NCBI RefSeq assembly: GCF_015529805.1
Contig: NZ_CP064654.1
Location: 62,001 to 126,000, forward strand
Source: Qipengyuania soli
GTDB lineage: Bacteria > Pseudomonadota > Alphaproteobacteria > Sphingomonadales > Sphingomonadaceae
Length of the DNA: 64,000 bases
Direction: 5' to 3'
The translations under genes were made by a program, and so were the position numbers. Shown here piece after piece: positions 26,001-34,352 of this stretch (positions are counted from its first letter, which is position 1; each line of letters opens with the position of its first letter). The notes under the pieces are model-generated. The model had not been told where the DNA came from, searched no databases, and was given only the letters and a program-made list of their open reading frames with translations.

Positions 26001-27259
26001 ACCGCCTCCAGCGCCTGTTCGAAGTCGGCGATGAGGTCGTCCGGATCCTCGATGCCGATGGAGATGCGGATGAGGTTGTCGCCGATGCCCAGTGCCGCCT
26101 TGCGCTCGTCCGGCACGGAAAGGTGGGTCATCGATGCCGGGTGGCTGGCCAGCGTCTCTGTGCCGCCGAGGCTGACCGCGAGCTTGGCGATCTTGAGGCT
26201 GTCGAGGAAGCGGAAGCATTCGGCTTCGCCGCCCTTGAGCAACAGCGAGAAAGTCGATCCGGCACCAAGGCAGTGGCGATCGTAGATGTCCTGCTGGCGC
26301 GCGTCCTTGATCATGCCGAGATAGCCGAGGCCTTCGACCTTGGGGTGCTTGGCAAGGAAAGCGCAGACCTTCTCGGCATTCTCGCCCGCGCGCTGCATGC
26401 GCAGTTCGACCGTTTCGAGGCTGCGGCAGAGCATCCAGGCGGTGTTCGGGTCGCAGATCCCGCCCATGGTGTTGCGGAGCATGCGGACGGGATCCATCCA
26501 CTTCTTCGCCCCGGCTATGGAGCCTGCGACAAGATCCGAGTGGCCGCCGACATACTTGGTCAGCGAATAGCAGACGATGTCCGCGCCATGGTCCAGCGGA
26601 CGCTGCCACAGCGGGCCGAGGAAGGTATTGTCGATCGCGATCGGGCAATCGAGGCCTGCGGCATCGACCGCGGCGCGCACCGCCTGGACGTCGACCAGCG
26701 CGTTGGTCGGGTTACCCGGGCTTTCGAGATAGACCATGGCGACCTTGCCGCCCTGCTCGTCGGCCCTGGCTCTGGCCTTCGCGAGCACCGCATCGATTTC
26801 CTCGCGCGTCGCACCGGCGGGAAAGTCGATATAGCTCACGCCCCAGCGCGACATCCACTTGGCGACAAAACCTTCGGTCGCGGCGTAGAGCGGCCCGGAG
26901 TGGACGATTACGTCACCTTGCTGGGCGTAGGTCAGCAACAGGACACAGATCGCGGTCATGCCGCTGGAGAAGCTCAGCGCGTCTTCCGCGCCGTCCCAGA
27001 TCGACAGGCGGTCCTCGAGAATTTCCTGGTTCGGCGCGTTGAAGCGCGAATAGACGAGGCCGTCCGCGCCGCCCGGGCGCTTGCCGGTGATGCCTTCGAA
27101 GTGACGCTTGCCGTCGGCGGCGCTGGGAAAGGCGAAGGTGCTGGTGAGGAAAACCGGCGGCTTGAGGCTGCCTTCGGACAGCTTGGGGTCGAAACCATGG
27201 CCCATCATCAGCGTGCTGGGCTTCAGCGGGCGGCCATTGATCTTGGTGACGTCGCTCAT
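25997..27259 (-). CDS. PLP-dependent trans-sulfuration enzyme (cystathionine gamma-synthase / methionine gamma-lyase family)
   Basis: A 420-residue fold-type I PLP enzyme of sulfur amino acid metabolism. The cofactor-binding lysine is in CYSLTKYVGGHSDLVAGS. The PLP phosphate/aromatic segment is LSFSSGMTAI, and the aspartate pairing with the pyridine N is in AIDNTFLGPLWQRPLDHGAD. The C-terminal SLGGTETLASHPASMTH is typical. It may be an O-acyl-homoserine sulfhydrylase, gamma-lyase or gamma-synthase; sequence reading alone does not separate these. It is preceded by a structured leader that may be a SAM-class riboswitch and is coupled to the ATP-grasp gene. Confidence 0.9.
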   Translation of the reverse strand: MSDVTKINGRPLKPSTLMMGHGFDPKLSEGSLKPPVFLTSTFAFPSAADGKRHFEGITGKRPGGADGLVYSRFNAPNQEILEDRLSIWDGAEDALSFSSGMTAICVLLLTYAQQGDVIVHSGPLYAATEGFVAKWMSRWGVSYIDFPAGATREEIDAVLAKARARADEQGGKVAMVYLESPGNPTNALVDVQAVRAAVDAAGLDCPIAIDNTFLGPLWQRPLDHGADIVCYSLTKYVGGHSDLVAGSIAGAKKWMDPVRMLRNTMGGICDPNTAWMLCRSLETVELRMQRAGENAEKVCAFLAKHPKVEGLGYLGMIKDARQQDIYDRHCLGAGSTFSLLLKGGEAECFRFLDSLKIAKLAVSLGGTETLASHPASMTHLSVPDERKAALGIGDNLIRISIGIEDPDDLIADFEQALEAV

Positions 27260-27261
27260 CT

Positions 27262-27366
27262 GGCGAGCATCCTTCCTTTTGCGACGCCCCCAGGAAGGCG
27301 GGGGCTGGTGCGGTTGCCGGGGCGCCCGTTCCTAACCTCCGCAGGAACGCCTCTCCGCCGGTCGCC
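27262..27366 (-). promoter_or_regulatory. structured 5' leader, candidate SAM-I-clan-like riboswitch
   Basis: The RNA can fold as a multibranch element. A closing stem GGCGA (27366-27362) pairs with UCGCC (27266-27262), which abuts the start codon. A second hairpin has GUUCCU/AGGAAC arms (27348-27343 with 27333-27328). A third has GCCCCC/GGGGGC arms (27305-27300 with 27291-27286). Between them lies CCCCGGCAACC (27322-27312), resembling the conserved core of S-box SAM riboswitches. The 3' closing strand lies next to the initiation region, so translational control is plausible. Not tested against covariance models. Confidence 0.45.
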
Positions 27367-27424
27367 GATTGTGCCGCTCCCTTTATGTCGCGGCGGGGTT
27401 GGTTTCAACTGCGACGAACGGTCC

Positions 27425-28834
27425 CTACACGACCGCGCGCATCACCCAGACTACGCCGACCAGCAGGAGGATGCCGAAGAGGTCGAGCAGGAGACCCGCC
27501 TTGACCATGCGCTCGATACGGATGCGGCCCGTCGCCCAGGCAATCGCGTTGGGGCCGGTGCCCGCAGGCAGCATGAAGCCCCAGCTCGCGGCGAGCGCAG
27601 CAGGCATAGCAAGCAGTAGCGGATCGGCGCCCAGCGCAACCGTCAGGCTGGCGACGACCGGCACGATGGCGCTCGCTGTCGCGACATTGCTGGCGAATTC
27701 GGTGATAAGGACGACCAGCGCCACCACGGCAATCGCGACCACGACCAGCGGTAGCGCCTCCAGGGGCAAGAGCATCTGGCCGAGCCAGTCGGCAAGGCCG
27801 CTCTTGCCCATGCCGGCCGCCAGGGCGAGACCGCCGCCGAACATCATGATGACGCCCCACGGTGCGCGATCCGCTTCCTCCCAGGTCAGCAGGGGGCGCC
27901 CGGTGCCGTCCGGCAGCAGGAACAGCGTAAGGCTGGCGATGATGGCGATTGTGCCGTCGGTCAGCGATCCTTCCGGGAGCAGGGGCTCGATCCATAACTG
28001 GCCGAGCCAGGCTACGAAGGTAATTGCGACCACGGGAACGAGGCGTTTCTCGGGCAGGGTCCATGCCGAATGGGTGTCGATGGCCGCCCGCGCTGCGGCG
28101 ACATCGAATGGATGGTCCGTCACCCGCTGCACGCGACCGACGATGGCAGCTGCCAGCGGGATACCGATGACGACCAGCGGCAGGCCGAACGCCATCCACT
28201 GCACGAAGGTGATGCGCACACCGATCAGCTCGTCGAGCAAGCCAACGGCGATCGCATTGGTCGGAGACCCAACGATGGTGCCGAGCCCGCCGATGCTTGC
28301 AGCAAAGGCGATGCCCATCGGGAGCGCGCCGGAAAGGCCGTCGGGGTTCTTGGGATCCGCCCCCCCTCCAGCCAGCACGGCGAGGGCCATCGGCATCATG
28401 ATGAGTGCGGTGGAGGTATTGGAAATGAGCATCGAGAGAATGCCCGCGCTGGCCATGAAGGCCAGCAGCAGCCCACGCGGCCCGACCTTGTTACCGGTAG
28501 CCTTGAGTATGCCCAGCGCCAGCCGCTTGTGCAGCCCGGTCCGCTCGATCGCCAGCGCGATGAAGGCACCGCCCAGGAGCAGGAAAAGGATGTCGGAGTA
28601 ATAAGCCGAGGCGGTGTCCTTGGCGCTCATGACCCCGGCGAAGGGCAGCACGAGGAAGGGCATGAGCGCGGTCGCGGTCAGCGGCAGCGCCTCGGTCATC
28701 CACCAGGCGGCCATCAGTACGACGAGGCCGGCTGTCACGAATGCCTCGCGGGACATGCCCGCAGGAAGCGGCGCGAAGATGCTGACCGCCAGCGCCATGC
28801 TGCCGATAAGAAAACCGATACGCCCTGCTGTCAT
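27425..28834 (-). CDS. SLC13/DASS family anion symporter
   Basis: A 469-residue inner-membrane sodium-coupled dicarboxylate/anion transporter of the divalent anion:Na+ symporter family (VcINDY-like). Both SNT-type binding hairpins are visible: SNTSTALIMMPMALA near residue 136 and a second, modified SNVATASAIVPVVA (SNV in place of SNT) near residue 408. About 11-12 hydrophobic segments. The C-terminal PAGTGPNAIAWATG is also family-typical. It lies upstream of the sulfur amino acid gene but is separated by the structured leader. Confidence 0.9.
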   Translation of the reverse strand: MTAGRIGFLIGSMALAVSIFAPLPAGMSREAFVTAGLVVLMAAWWMTEALPLTATALMPFLVLPFAGVMSAKDTASAYYSDILFLLLGGAFIALAIERTGLHKRLALGILKATGNKVGPRGLLLAFMASAGILSMLISNTSTALIMMPMALAVLAGGGADPKNPDGLSGALPMGIAFAASIGGLGTIVGSPTNAIAVGLLDELIGVRITFVQWMAFGLPLVVIGIPLAAAIVGRVQRVTDHPFDVAAARAAIDTHSAWTLPEKRLVPVVAITFVAWLGQLWIEPLLPEGSLTDGTIAIIASLTLFLLPDGTGRPLLTWEEADRAPWGVIMMFGGGLALAAGMGKSGLADWLGQMLLPLEALPLVVVAIAVVALVVLITEFASNVATASAIVPVVASLTVALGADPLLLAMPAALAASWGFMLPAGTGPNAIAWATGRIRIERMVKAGLLLDLFGILLLVGVVWVMRAVV

Positions 28835-28920
28835 TCCCGTCCCCGCCTCTCAGCCGAGGGCAGGAACTACCACCGCAGTAGAGTAAGGCCAATCGTGGCC
28901 GCGCCACGCGCGGGGGATAG

Positions 28921-30078
28921 CTATTTGACTTCGGGATCCGCTTCGTCGGACGAGACTGCCGGCCCGCCGTTTTGCGGAATAATGATCACGCGACCGGTAA
29001 GCTGGCCCTCTCGGCGCAGCTTTTCGAACTTGTCGTACCGTTCGCTCAGCAGCCGGGCAATCGATGGGGTGATGCGAGTACGCTGCGCTTCGCCATCGGT
29101 CTCGATATAGGAATAGGTCGGCTCACGATCGCCAGCTGCAAGGTCGGCGACAATGCCTTCATACTGGTTGACCTTCACGTTGGGCTTCGCGGCGACGAGC
29201 TTGGCAACGTCTTCAGCCGCATGAGTGGCAAGGTGAGCCTTGAGGTCGGCGCCCATTTGCGGGAAGTAGAAAGGAGCGGCTTCTTCGTAGATCTTCGAGA
29301 CCAGGAGGTCGTCTCCGAAGGCCTCTACTCCGCGGAGCGAGTTGACGAATTCCTGACCCGAGAACGTCAGCAAATCTCCGACATTGTCGCTGGTGAAGGC
29401 GCGCGGCTGGATCGACGGGCCGCCAACCTCACCGCGGAAAAAGCCGTAAATCACATTGGCATTACGCCAGTTGGGAAAGACGATTTTCGTGCGGATGTCT
29501 TTCGGGCTCATGGCCACGCCTGCAACGGTGACGACGGGGCTGTCGTCCAGCCCGGTTCCATCCGCGCCAAGCTTCATGCGTGACGGAAACTGCACGGGAT
29601 AGTTGCGTGCGATTTGCTCGATCACTGCAACATTATGGAGGTTGATCCAGTAGGAGAGCTGTTCGTTTCGCGGCAGTGTCGCGATCTCGAGTTCGGCCCC
29701 GAGGCGTTCGAGGTCCTCGCGATACGCAGTCAGCGGCGTGATCGCGTCTTCGTCGAGATATTCGAAGACGATCCGGTTACCTTCGAGCCGGACGCGGGAG
29801 TCGTGGCCGTAGGTCATCCGCGTGCCCATGCCTGCGGGGGGCTTGCCCATTCCCTGGCGCGTGGAAGGCCCCATGCGCAGCACCATGTATTTCAGCGCGT
29901 CGTCGAGAAACGAATAATCGACTTTTGTTTCCTTGCCCGAAGGCTGCGGCACGAAGCGGTCGAACGCCTGGTCGCGCGTTGCTTCGGACGAAGGCGCATT
30001 GGGGGTTTCTGCCTGCAGCGATGCTGACAATGCCAGCGCCGTGGCCGCGCCAAGAAAGGCAATCGAACGAATAGTCAT
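28921..30078 (-). CDS. DUF547 domain-containing secreted protein
   Basis: A 385-residue exported protein. ATG 30078 gives a signal peptide (MTIRSIAFLGAATALALSAS, Ala-rich cleavage region near 23). The DUF547 core is recognisable around NEQLSYWINLHNVAVIEQI near residue 145 and HNVA...IRTKIVFP further on. Role unknown; the family fold is related to transglutaminase/NlpC-like proteases, but I do not see a confirmed Cys nucleophile. A GC-rich hairpin (28894-28908) after the stop may end the transcript. Confidence 0.85.
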   Translation of the reverse strand: MTIRSIAFLGAATALALSASLQAETPNAPSSEATRDQAFDRFVPQPSGKETKVDYSFLDDALKYMVLRMGPSTRQGMGKPPAGMGTRMTYGHDSRVRLEGNRIVFEYLDEDAITPLTAYREDLERLGAELEIATLPRNEQLSYWINLHNVAVIEQIARNYPVQFPSRMKLGADGTGLDDSPVVTVAGVAMSPKDIRTKIVFPNWRNANVIYGFFRGEVGGPSIQPRAFTSDNVGDLLTFSGQEFVNSLRGVEAFGDDLLVSKIYEEAAPFYFPQMGADLKAHLATHAAEDVAKLVAAKPNVKVNQYEGIVADLAAGDREPTYSYIETDGEAQRTRITPSIARLLSERYDKFEKLRREGQLTGRVIIIPQNGGPAVSSDEADPEVK

Positions 30079-30120
30079 TTCCCAATCCCTGCAAAAGTCC
30101 GGAGGTTCCGGATTCATTTG

Positions 30121-30137
30121 GCGATTAGAGTAATCGC
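30121..30137. promoter_or_regulatory. 17-bp perfect inverted repeat, operator candidate
   Basis: GCGATTA-GAG-TAATCGC, perfect 7-base arms with a 3-base spacer, 43 bp upstream of the DUF547 start in the divergent region shared with the S9 peptidase gene. Could bind a dimeric regulator; no adjacent regulator gene. Confidence 0.4.
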
Positions 30138-30315
30138 ATCTAGGTTTTGTCGAACATTACAGGACGATGGCTGGTGTCTCAATGTGTCCTGCCGATTGTC
30201 ACATGGTGTTCGTCGATGGGGACCGGGCCCACAAGTCGATCATCGAAAAGGGAAAAGGGCAGCTGCGGGAGATGCAGCGGCTCCGACGACTGCAAACGGT
30301 AGGGGTTGCTGAACA

Positions 30316-30345
30316 TTGCAATTCGCCATATCGAAGGTGTATTAG
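30316..30345 (+). promoter_or_regulatory. predicted promoter of S9 peptidase gene
   Basis: TTGCAA and TATTAG separated by 18 bases; the -10 ends 23 bases before the GTG start. The 290-bp divergent region otherwise holds only the inverted repeat at 30121 and no supported ORF. Confidence 0.4.
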
Positions 30346-30368
30346 TTGAATCATACAGGAGAGATGCC

Positions 30369-32294
30369 GTGATCCGTACGCTGACCCTGCTTGCCGCCGC
30401 TTCGCTGACTGCCCTTGCTGCGCCCGCCATGGCCCAGGCCCACGACCACAAGGGCCACTCCGAAGCGAGCGAAGCGGCCACCTACAGCGCTCGCCAGTTC
30501 TTTGAATCGACGTCCTATGCGGTCGGCTCGCCCAATGGCTACAACTTCTCGCCCGATGGGAAATACGTTCTCATTACCAGCGATGCGACAGGCGTGTTCA
30601 ATGTCTACCTGATGCCGGTGAAGGGCGGTGATCCGATCGCGCTGACCACATCGACCGACGATGCTACCTTTGGGGCCAGCTTCTTCCCCAGCGATGACCG
30701 TATCCTCTTCACTGCCGACAATGGCGGCGACGAGCTCAACCACCTGTTCGTTCGTGCGGAGGATGGCACCGTCACCGACCTTACTCCGGGCGAGAAGGTC
30801 AAGGCAGGCTTCGCCGGATGGAGCAGCGACGGCAAGACCTTCTACGTCACCACCAATGAACGCGATTCCGCTGCCTTCGACCTCTATGCTTATGACGCCA
30901 CGAGCTACGAGCGGGCACGGGTGTTCACTAACGAGGGTGCCTACTCGGTCGAAGACGTTTCAAACGACGGGCGCTGGGTAGCGCTGTCGAAGGCCATTTC
31001 GAGCGCGAACAGCGATCTCTACCTCGCCGACCTTCAAACCGGAGAGTCCAAGCTGATCTCCGAGCACGAAGGCAATGTCAGCCATGGCGTATATTCCTTC
31101 ACCCGCGACAATGCTGCGCTAATCTATGCAACCGACGAGCATGGCGAGTTCAACCAGGCTTGGCGCTACGACATTGCCAGCGGTGCCAAGTCCCCCGTGA
31201 TCGAAGCCGACTGGGACGTCGCCTTTCTCCAGTATTCGCCTAGCGGCCGCTACCGGGTCAGTGCGATCAACGCCGACGGACTGAACGTCCTGTCCATCCT
31301 TGATGGGAAGAGCGGCAAGAACGTAGAACTGAAGGGCTTGCCTGAAGCCATGCTCGCATCGGTACGCTTCGACCCTGGCGAGAAGAACATTGCCTTCATC
31401 GTCACCTCGGACACTTCGCCCGCGGACGTTTATGTTGCCGATCTCAAATCTGGAAAGACGACGCGGCTGACCCACGCCCTCAATCCCGCCATTCGCGAGG
31501 CCGACCTCGTCACGGCAACCGTTGCACGTTTCCCGAGCTACGATGGTCTGGAAGTGCCGGGCATTCTTTACCGACCGAAGAACGCCAGCGCCGACCATCC
31601 GGTCCCGGCGATCGTCATGGTCCACGGCGGACCGGGTGGACAGAGCACGCGCGGTTACAGCGCCATGATCCAGCACCTCGTCAACAATGGCTATGCCGTA
31701 TACGCGATCAACAACCGCGGCTCGTCCGGTTACGGCAAGACCTTCTTCCACATGGACGACAAGAAGCACGGCGACGTCGACCTCAAGGATGTGGTCGCTT
31801 CCAAGGGCTTCCTGCAGGGACTGGACTGGGTAGCAAACGACCGGATCGCGGTGATGGGCGGCTCCTACGGCGGCTACATGACCGCCGCGGCACTGACATT
31901 CTACCCGGAGGTTTTCGACGCCGGCATCAATATCTTCGGCGTCACCAATTGGGTGCGCACGCTCAAGTCGATCCCGCCCTGGTGGGGCAGTTTCCGCGAT
32001 GCGCTGTATGACGAGATGGGGGACCCCGCGACCGACGAAGAGCGCCATCGCGCGATCTCGCCGCTGTTCCACGCATCGAACGTGACCAAGCCGATGCTGG
32101 TGGTGCAGGGAGCGAACGATCCTCGCGTCTTGCAGGTCGAAAGCGACGAACTGGTCGCTGCGGTCAAGGCCAATGGCGTGCCGGTAGAATACGTGCTGTT
32201 CCCTGACGAAGGTCACGGCTTTCGCGGCAAGGAGAACCGGATCACCGCGTCAGAGGCCTATCTCAAGTTCCTCGACGCGCACATCGGGCGTTAG
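30369..32294 (+). CDS. S9 family prolyl oligopeptidase, secreted
   Basis: A 641-residue serine peptidase, likely dipeptidyl/acylaminoacyl-peptidase type, acting in the periplasm or outside. I start at GTG 30369 with AGGAGAG 6 bases upstream; it yields the signal peptide IRTLTLLAAASLTALAAPAMAQ after the initiator. A His-rich AHDHKGH follows, then a beta-propeller (about residues 40-380). The alpha/beta-hydrolase domain has catalytic Ser near 499 in MGGSYGGYMT, Asp in GANDPRVLQ and His in DEGHGF. An upstream ATG (30364) gives only a two-codon peptide. Confidence 0.93.
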   Translation: MIRTLTLLAAASLTALAAPAMAQAHDHKGHSEASEAATYSARQFFESTSYAVGSPNGYNFSPDGKYVLITSDATGVFNVYLMPVKGGDPIALTTSTDDATFGASFFPSDDRILFTADNGGDELNHLFVRAEDGTVTDLTPGEKVKAGFAGWSSDGKTFYVTTNERDSAAFDLYAYDATSYERARVFTNEGAYSVEDVSNDGRWVALSKAISSANSDLYLADLQTGESKLISEHEGNVSHGVYSFTRDNAALIYATDEHGEFNQAWRYDIASGAKSPVIEADWDVAFLQYSPSGRYRVSAINADGLNVLSILDGKSGKNVELKGLPEAMLASVRFDPGEKNIAFIVTSDTSPADVYVADLKSGKTTRLTHALNPAIREADLVTATVARFPSYDGLEVPGILYRPKNASADHPVPAIVMVHGGPGGQSTRGYSAMIQHLVNNGYAVYAINNRGSSGYGKTFFHMDDKKHGDVDLKDVVASKGFLQGLDWVANDRIAVMGGSYGGYMTAAALTFYPEVFDAGINIFGVTNWVRTLKSIPPWWGSFRDALYDEMGDPATDEERHRAISPLFHASNVTKPMLVVQGANDPRVLQVESDELVAAVKANGVPVEYVLFPDEGHGFRGKENRITASEAYLKFLDAHIGR

Positions 32295-32881
32295 TGGACC
32301 CAGTCGAGCGTTACGCTGTCGATATGCCAGCGTAGCTGCTCGGCACTCGCTCCCGGAACATCGTTGACGCGGCGCAGGACCACCGGCCCCTCGTAACGGA
32401 CTGCGCGGCCATCCTTGTCGGTGCCGGTGATGCTTGCCTGGCTCGTGTAGTAGGATGAACCGGCGGCACCTTCCATCGTGCCATCGGGCACGGCGACCGT
32501 GATCTTGTCGAGGTCTGCGAAAAGCCTGGCCCAGGCGGGCTTGGACCACTTCGCGTGATCCGTGTCGCTCATGAGGCCCCAGGCCTGGTCGAATTCGCGC
32601 AACTCGATCGCGCGGGCCCACGACAGCAGGACGTTGCGCGCGCCCTTTACTGTCCTTTCGGCCTCGGGGGTGAGCGCGGCGGGCGTGAGATCAGGGTAGC
32701 CGTCGTTCGTTGCGTCGCCTTCCATTGGCGGGGGACCTCCGACCGGCGGAGGAGGCGGCGGCAAGCCGTCGTCGGCGTTGCCAGGCAGGTCCACGGTCTG
32801 CGTCGGTGCGCTATCTTCGGTGGGCTGCGAACAGGCAGTGACGGCGAATAGCGCCAGCGCGCTCAGAATTCTGCGATCCAT
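32291..32881 (-). CDS. putative lipoprotein, unknown function
   Basis: A 196-residue protein starting at ATG 32881 with a lipobox (LFAVTAC, Cys near 17). A proline-rich linker (DGLPPPPPPVGGPPP) precedes a soluble domain of about 130 residues containing LREFDQAWGLMSDTDHAKW. That suggests an NTF2-like or similar small alpha/beta domain, though I cannot confirm it. Convergent with the S9 peptidase gene, with interlocked stop codons (4-bp overlap). It follows infC on the minus strand but is separated by a terminator. Confidence 0.65.
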   Translation of the reverse strand: MDRRILSALALFAVTACSQPTEDSAPTQTVDLPGNADDGLPPPPPPVGGPPPMEGDATNDGYPDLTPAALTPEAERTVKGARNVLLSWARAIELREFDQAWGLMSDTDHAKWSKPAWARLFADLDKITVAVPDGTMEGAAGSSYYTSQASITGTDKDGRAVRYEGPVVLRRVNDVPGASAEQLRWHIDSVTLDWVH

Positions 32882-32889
32882 GAAACGAG

Positions 32890-32923
32890 AAACCGGGGAA
32901 GCGCATCTCGCGTTCCCCGGTTT
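32890..32923. terminator. infC terminator
   Basis: An 11-bp perfect stem AAACCGGGGAA / TTCCCCGGTTT enclosing a 12-base region that can add a 3-bp GCG/CGC extension. It is 29 bp after the infC stop on the minus strand, with a T-rich end on both strands. Confidence 0.75.
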
Positions 32924-32952
32924 GTCGAAACTGCGGTGCAAGCAGGACGCGC

Positions 32953-33495
32953 TTACTTGGGTGCCAGCACCATGATCATCTGGCGCCCTTCGAGGCGCGG
33001 GAAGCTTTCGACCTTGGCCAGTTCTTCCATGTCTTCGCGCACGCGGTTGAGCAGGTCCATGCCGAGCTGCTGGTGCGCCATTTCGCGACCGCGGAAGCGC
33101 AGGGTGAGCTTCACCTTGTCGCCATGCTCGATGAACTTGTTCACGTTCTTCATCTTCACATCGTAATCGTGGTCATCGATGTTCGGACGCATTTTGATTT
33201 CTTTGATTTCCTGCGTCTTTTGCGTCTTGCGTGCGAGGTTCGCCTTCTTCTGCGCCTCGTAGCGATACTTGCCGACGTCGAGGAACTTGCACACCGGCGG
33301 GTCCGCATTGGGGGACACTTCGACGAGGTTGAGGCCAAGCTCGTTGGCCTGCTCGATTGCTTCGCGGGTGTACATCACGCCGAGGTTTTCGCCTTCGTGA
33401 TCGATCACGCGGACCTTCGGCACATTGATCATGTTATCGTAGCGCGGGCCACTCTTGATGGGCATCTGCATGCTACGGCGGGGTGGACGTGATAT
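32953..33495 (-). CDS. infC: translation initiation factor IF-3, probable ATA start
   Basis: IF-3, 180 residues, binds the 30S subunit and checks initiator tRNA/start codon pairing. Family blocks are [60 protein letters not shown] and the C-terminal [14 protein letters not shown]. An AAAGGAG ribosome site ends 8 bases before an in-frame ATA at 33495, whereas the first in-frame ATGs (33471, 33465) lie more than 30 bases away. Non-ATG starts are a known autoregulatory feature of infC, so ATA is preferred; the ATG alternatives give 172 or 170 residues. Confidence 0.93.
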   Translation of the reverse strand: MSRPPRRSMQMPIKSGPRYDNMINVPKVRVIDHEGENLGVMYTREAIEQANELGLNLVEVSPNADPPVCKFLDVGKYRYEAQKKANLARKTQKTQEIKEIKMRPNIDDHDYDVKMKNVNKFIEHGDKVKLTLRFRGREMAHQQLGMDLLNRVREDMEELAKVESFPRLEGRQMIMVLAPK

Positions 33496-33606
33496 GGGGC
33501 ATTCTCCTTTGGTGGCCTTAATCGGACACGCGCATGTAGGCATTCTTGCGCGGATTCGGAAGTGTGTTGTGCGCGTGGGGCGCAGAATCGCCGCCGGGCG
33601 TTGCGC

Positions 33607-34308
33607 CTATGCCGCCCGCCACAGCGGGAAGCGGGCGAGCTTTCCGGCCGCCGGAACCACCGCATCGATGCGGTTTGCCGGCTGCAACGCGTTCAGGATT
33701 GCCGGATCGGCCGCGTTCATTCCACCAGTGTAGGCGCCGAACGCAGGAAGGATCATCCGCCCGCTTGGTCGCCCGTCGGCGCCTTCGTTGTCGCTCACGA
33801 CGGCGCAAGGACGCCGGATGCTGCGGTCGCGCACCTTGACCTGAAGGCGCGGATGGTAGTGACCCGAAAGTTCAGGCCGCGTCTCTCCGCGCTTCGCCTG
33901 GTGGCGCAGGATGACCCCGCCGATCTCGATCTCCTCGGCCAGCGTGCCGCCGCAGCGGGCCTCCATGTGCGGATCGTGGTTGCCCGTGATCCAGAGCCAG
34001 TCGACGGCGCTGGTCAGCGCGTCGAGCATTCCGGCAGCATGCGGTTCGAGCCGCGCAGACCCGTCCGAATCGTGGAAATTGTCGCCCAGCGTGATGACGC
34101 GCCGCGCACCCGTTTCGCGGATTGCCAGCGCCACCCGTTCCAGCGTCTCGCGACTGTCGTAGGGCGGGACCATCTGCCCGTGACGCGCGAAGAAGCTGCC
34201 CTTTTCAAGATGCAGGTCGGCAACCAGCAGCGCGCGTTCGCGCGGCCAGTAGAGTGCACGGCCTTCGGTGAGGAACCATTCCTCGTCTGCGAACGAAAGG
34301 GGAACCAT
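33607..34308 (-). CDS. pdeM: ligase-associated DNA damage response endonuclease PdeM
   Basis: A calcineurin-like metallophosphoesterase of 233 residues. The metal motifs are in order: ADLHLEKGS, GDNFHDSDG, ITGNHDPHME and SGHYHPR. The N-terminal LSFADEEWFLTEGRALYWP and overall arrangement match PdeM, a nuclease normally encoded with an ATP-dependent DNA ligase, a helicase and an exonuclease in a DNA damage module. Those partners are not in this window, so here the gene is isolated. It is divergent from hemF across 44 bp. Confidence 0.85.
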   Translation of the reverse strand: MVPLSFADEEWFLTEGRALYWPRERALLVADLHLEKGSFFARHGQMVPPYDSRETLERVALAIRETGARRVITLGDNFHDSDGSARLEPHAAGMLDALTSAVDWLWITGNHDPHMEARCGGTLAEEIEIGGVILRHQAKRGETRPELSGHYHPRLQVKVRDRSIRRPCAVVSDNEGADGRPSGRMILPAFGAYTGGMNAADPAILNALQPANRIDAVVPAAGKLARFPLWRAA

Positions 34309-34352
34309 GGCTCGCTATTGCCCTTCGCCCGCACGCTTGGCAAGGGGGCGAT

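Noticed and set aside
26123..27619. 498-codon plus-strand ORF
   Set aside because: Antisense to the PLP enzyme gene and its structured leader; composition is typical of shadow frames.
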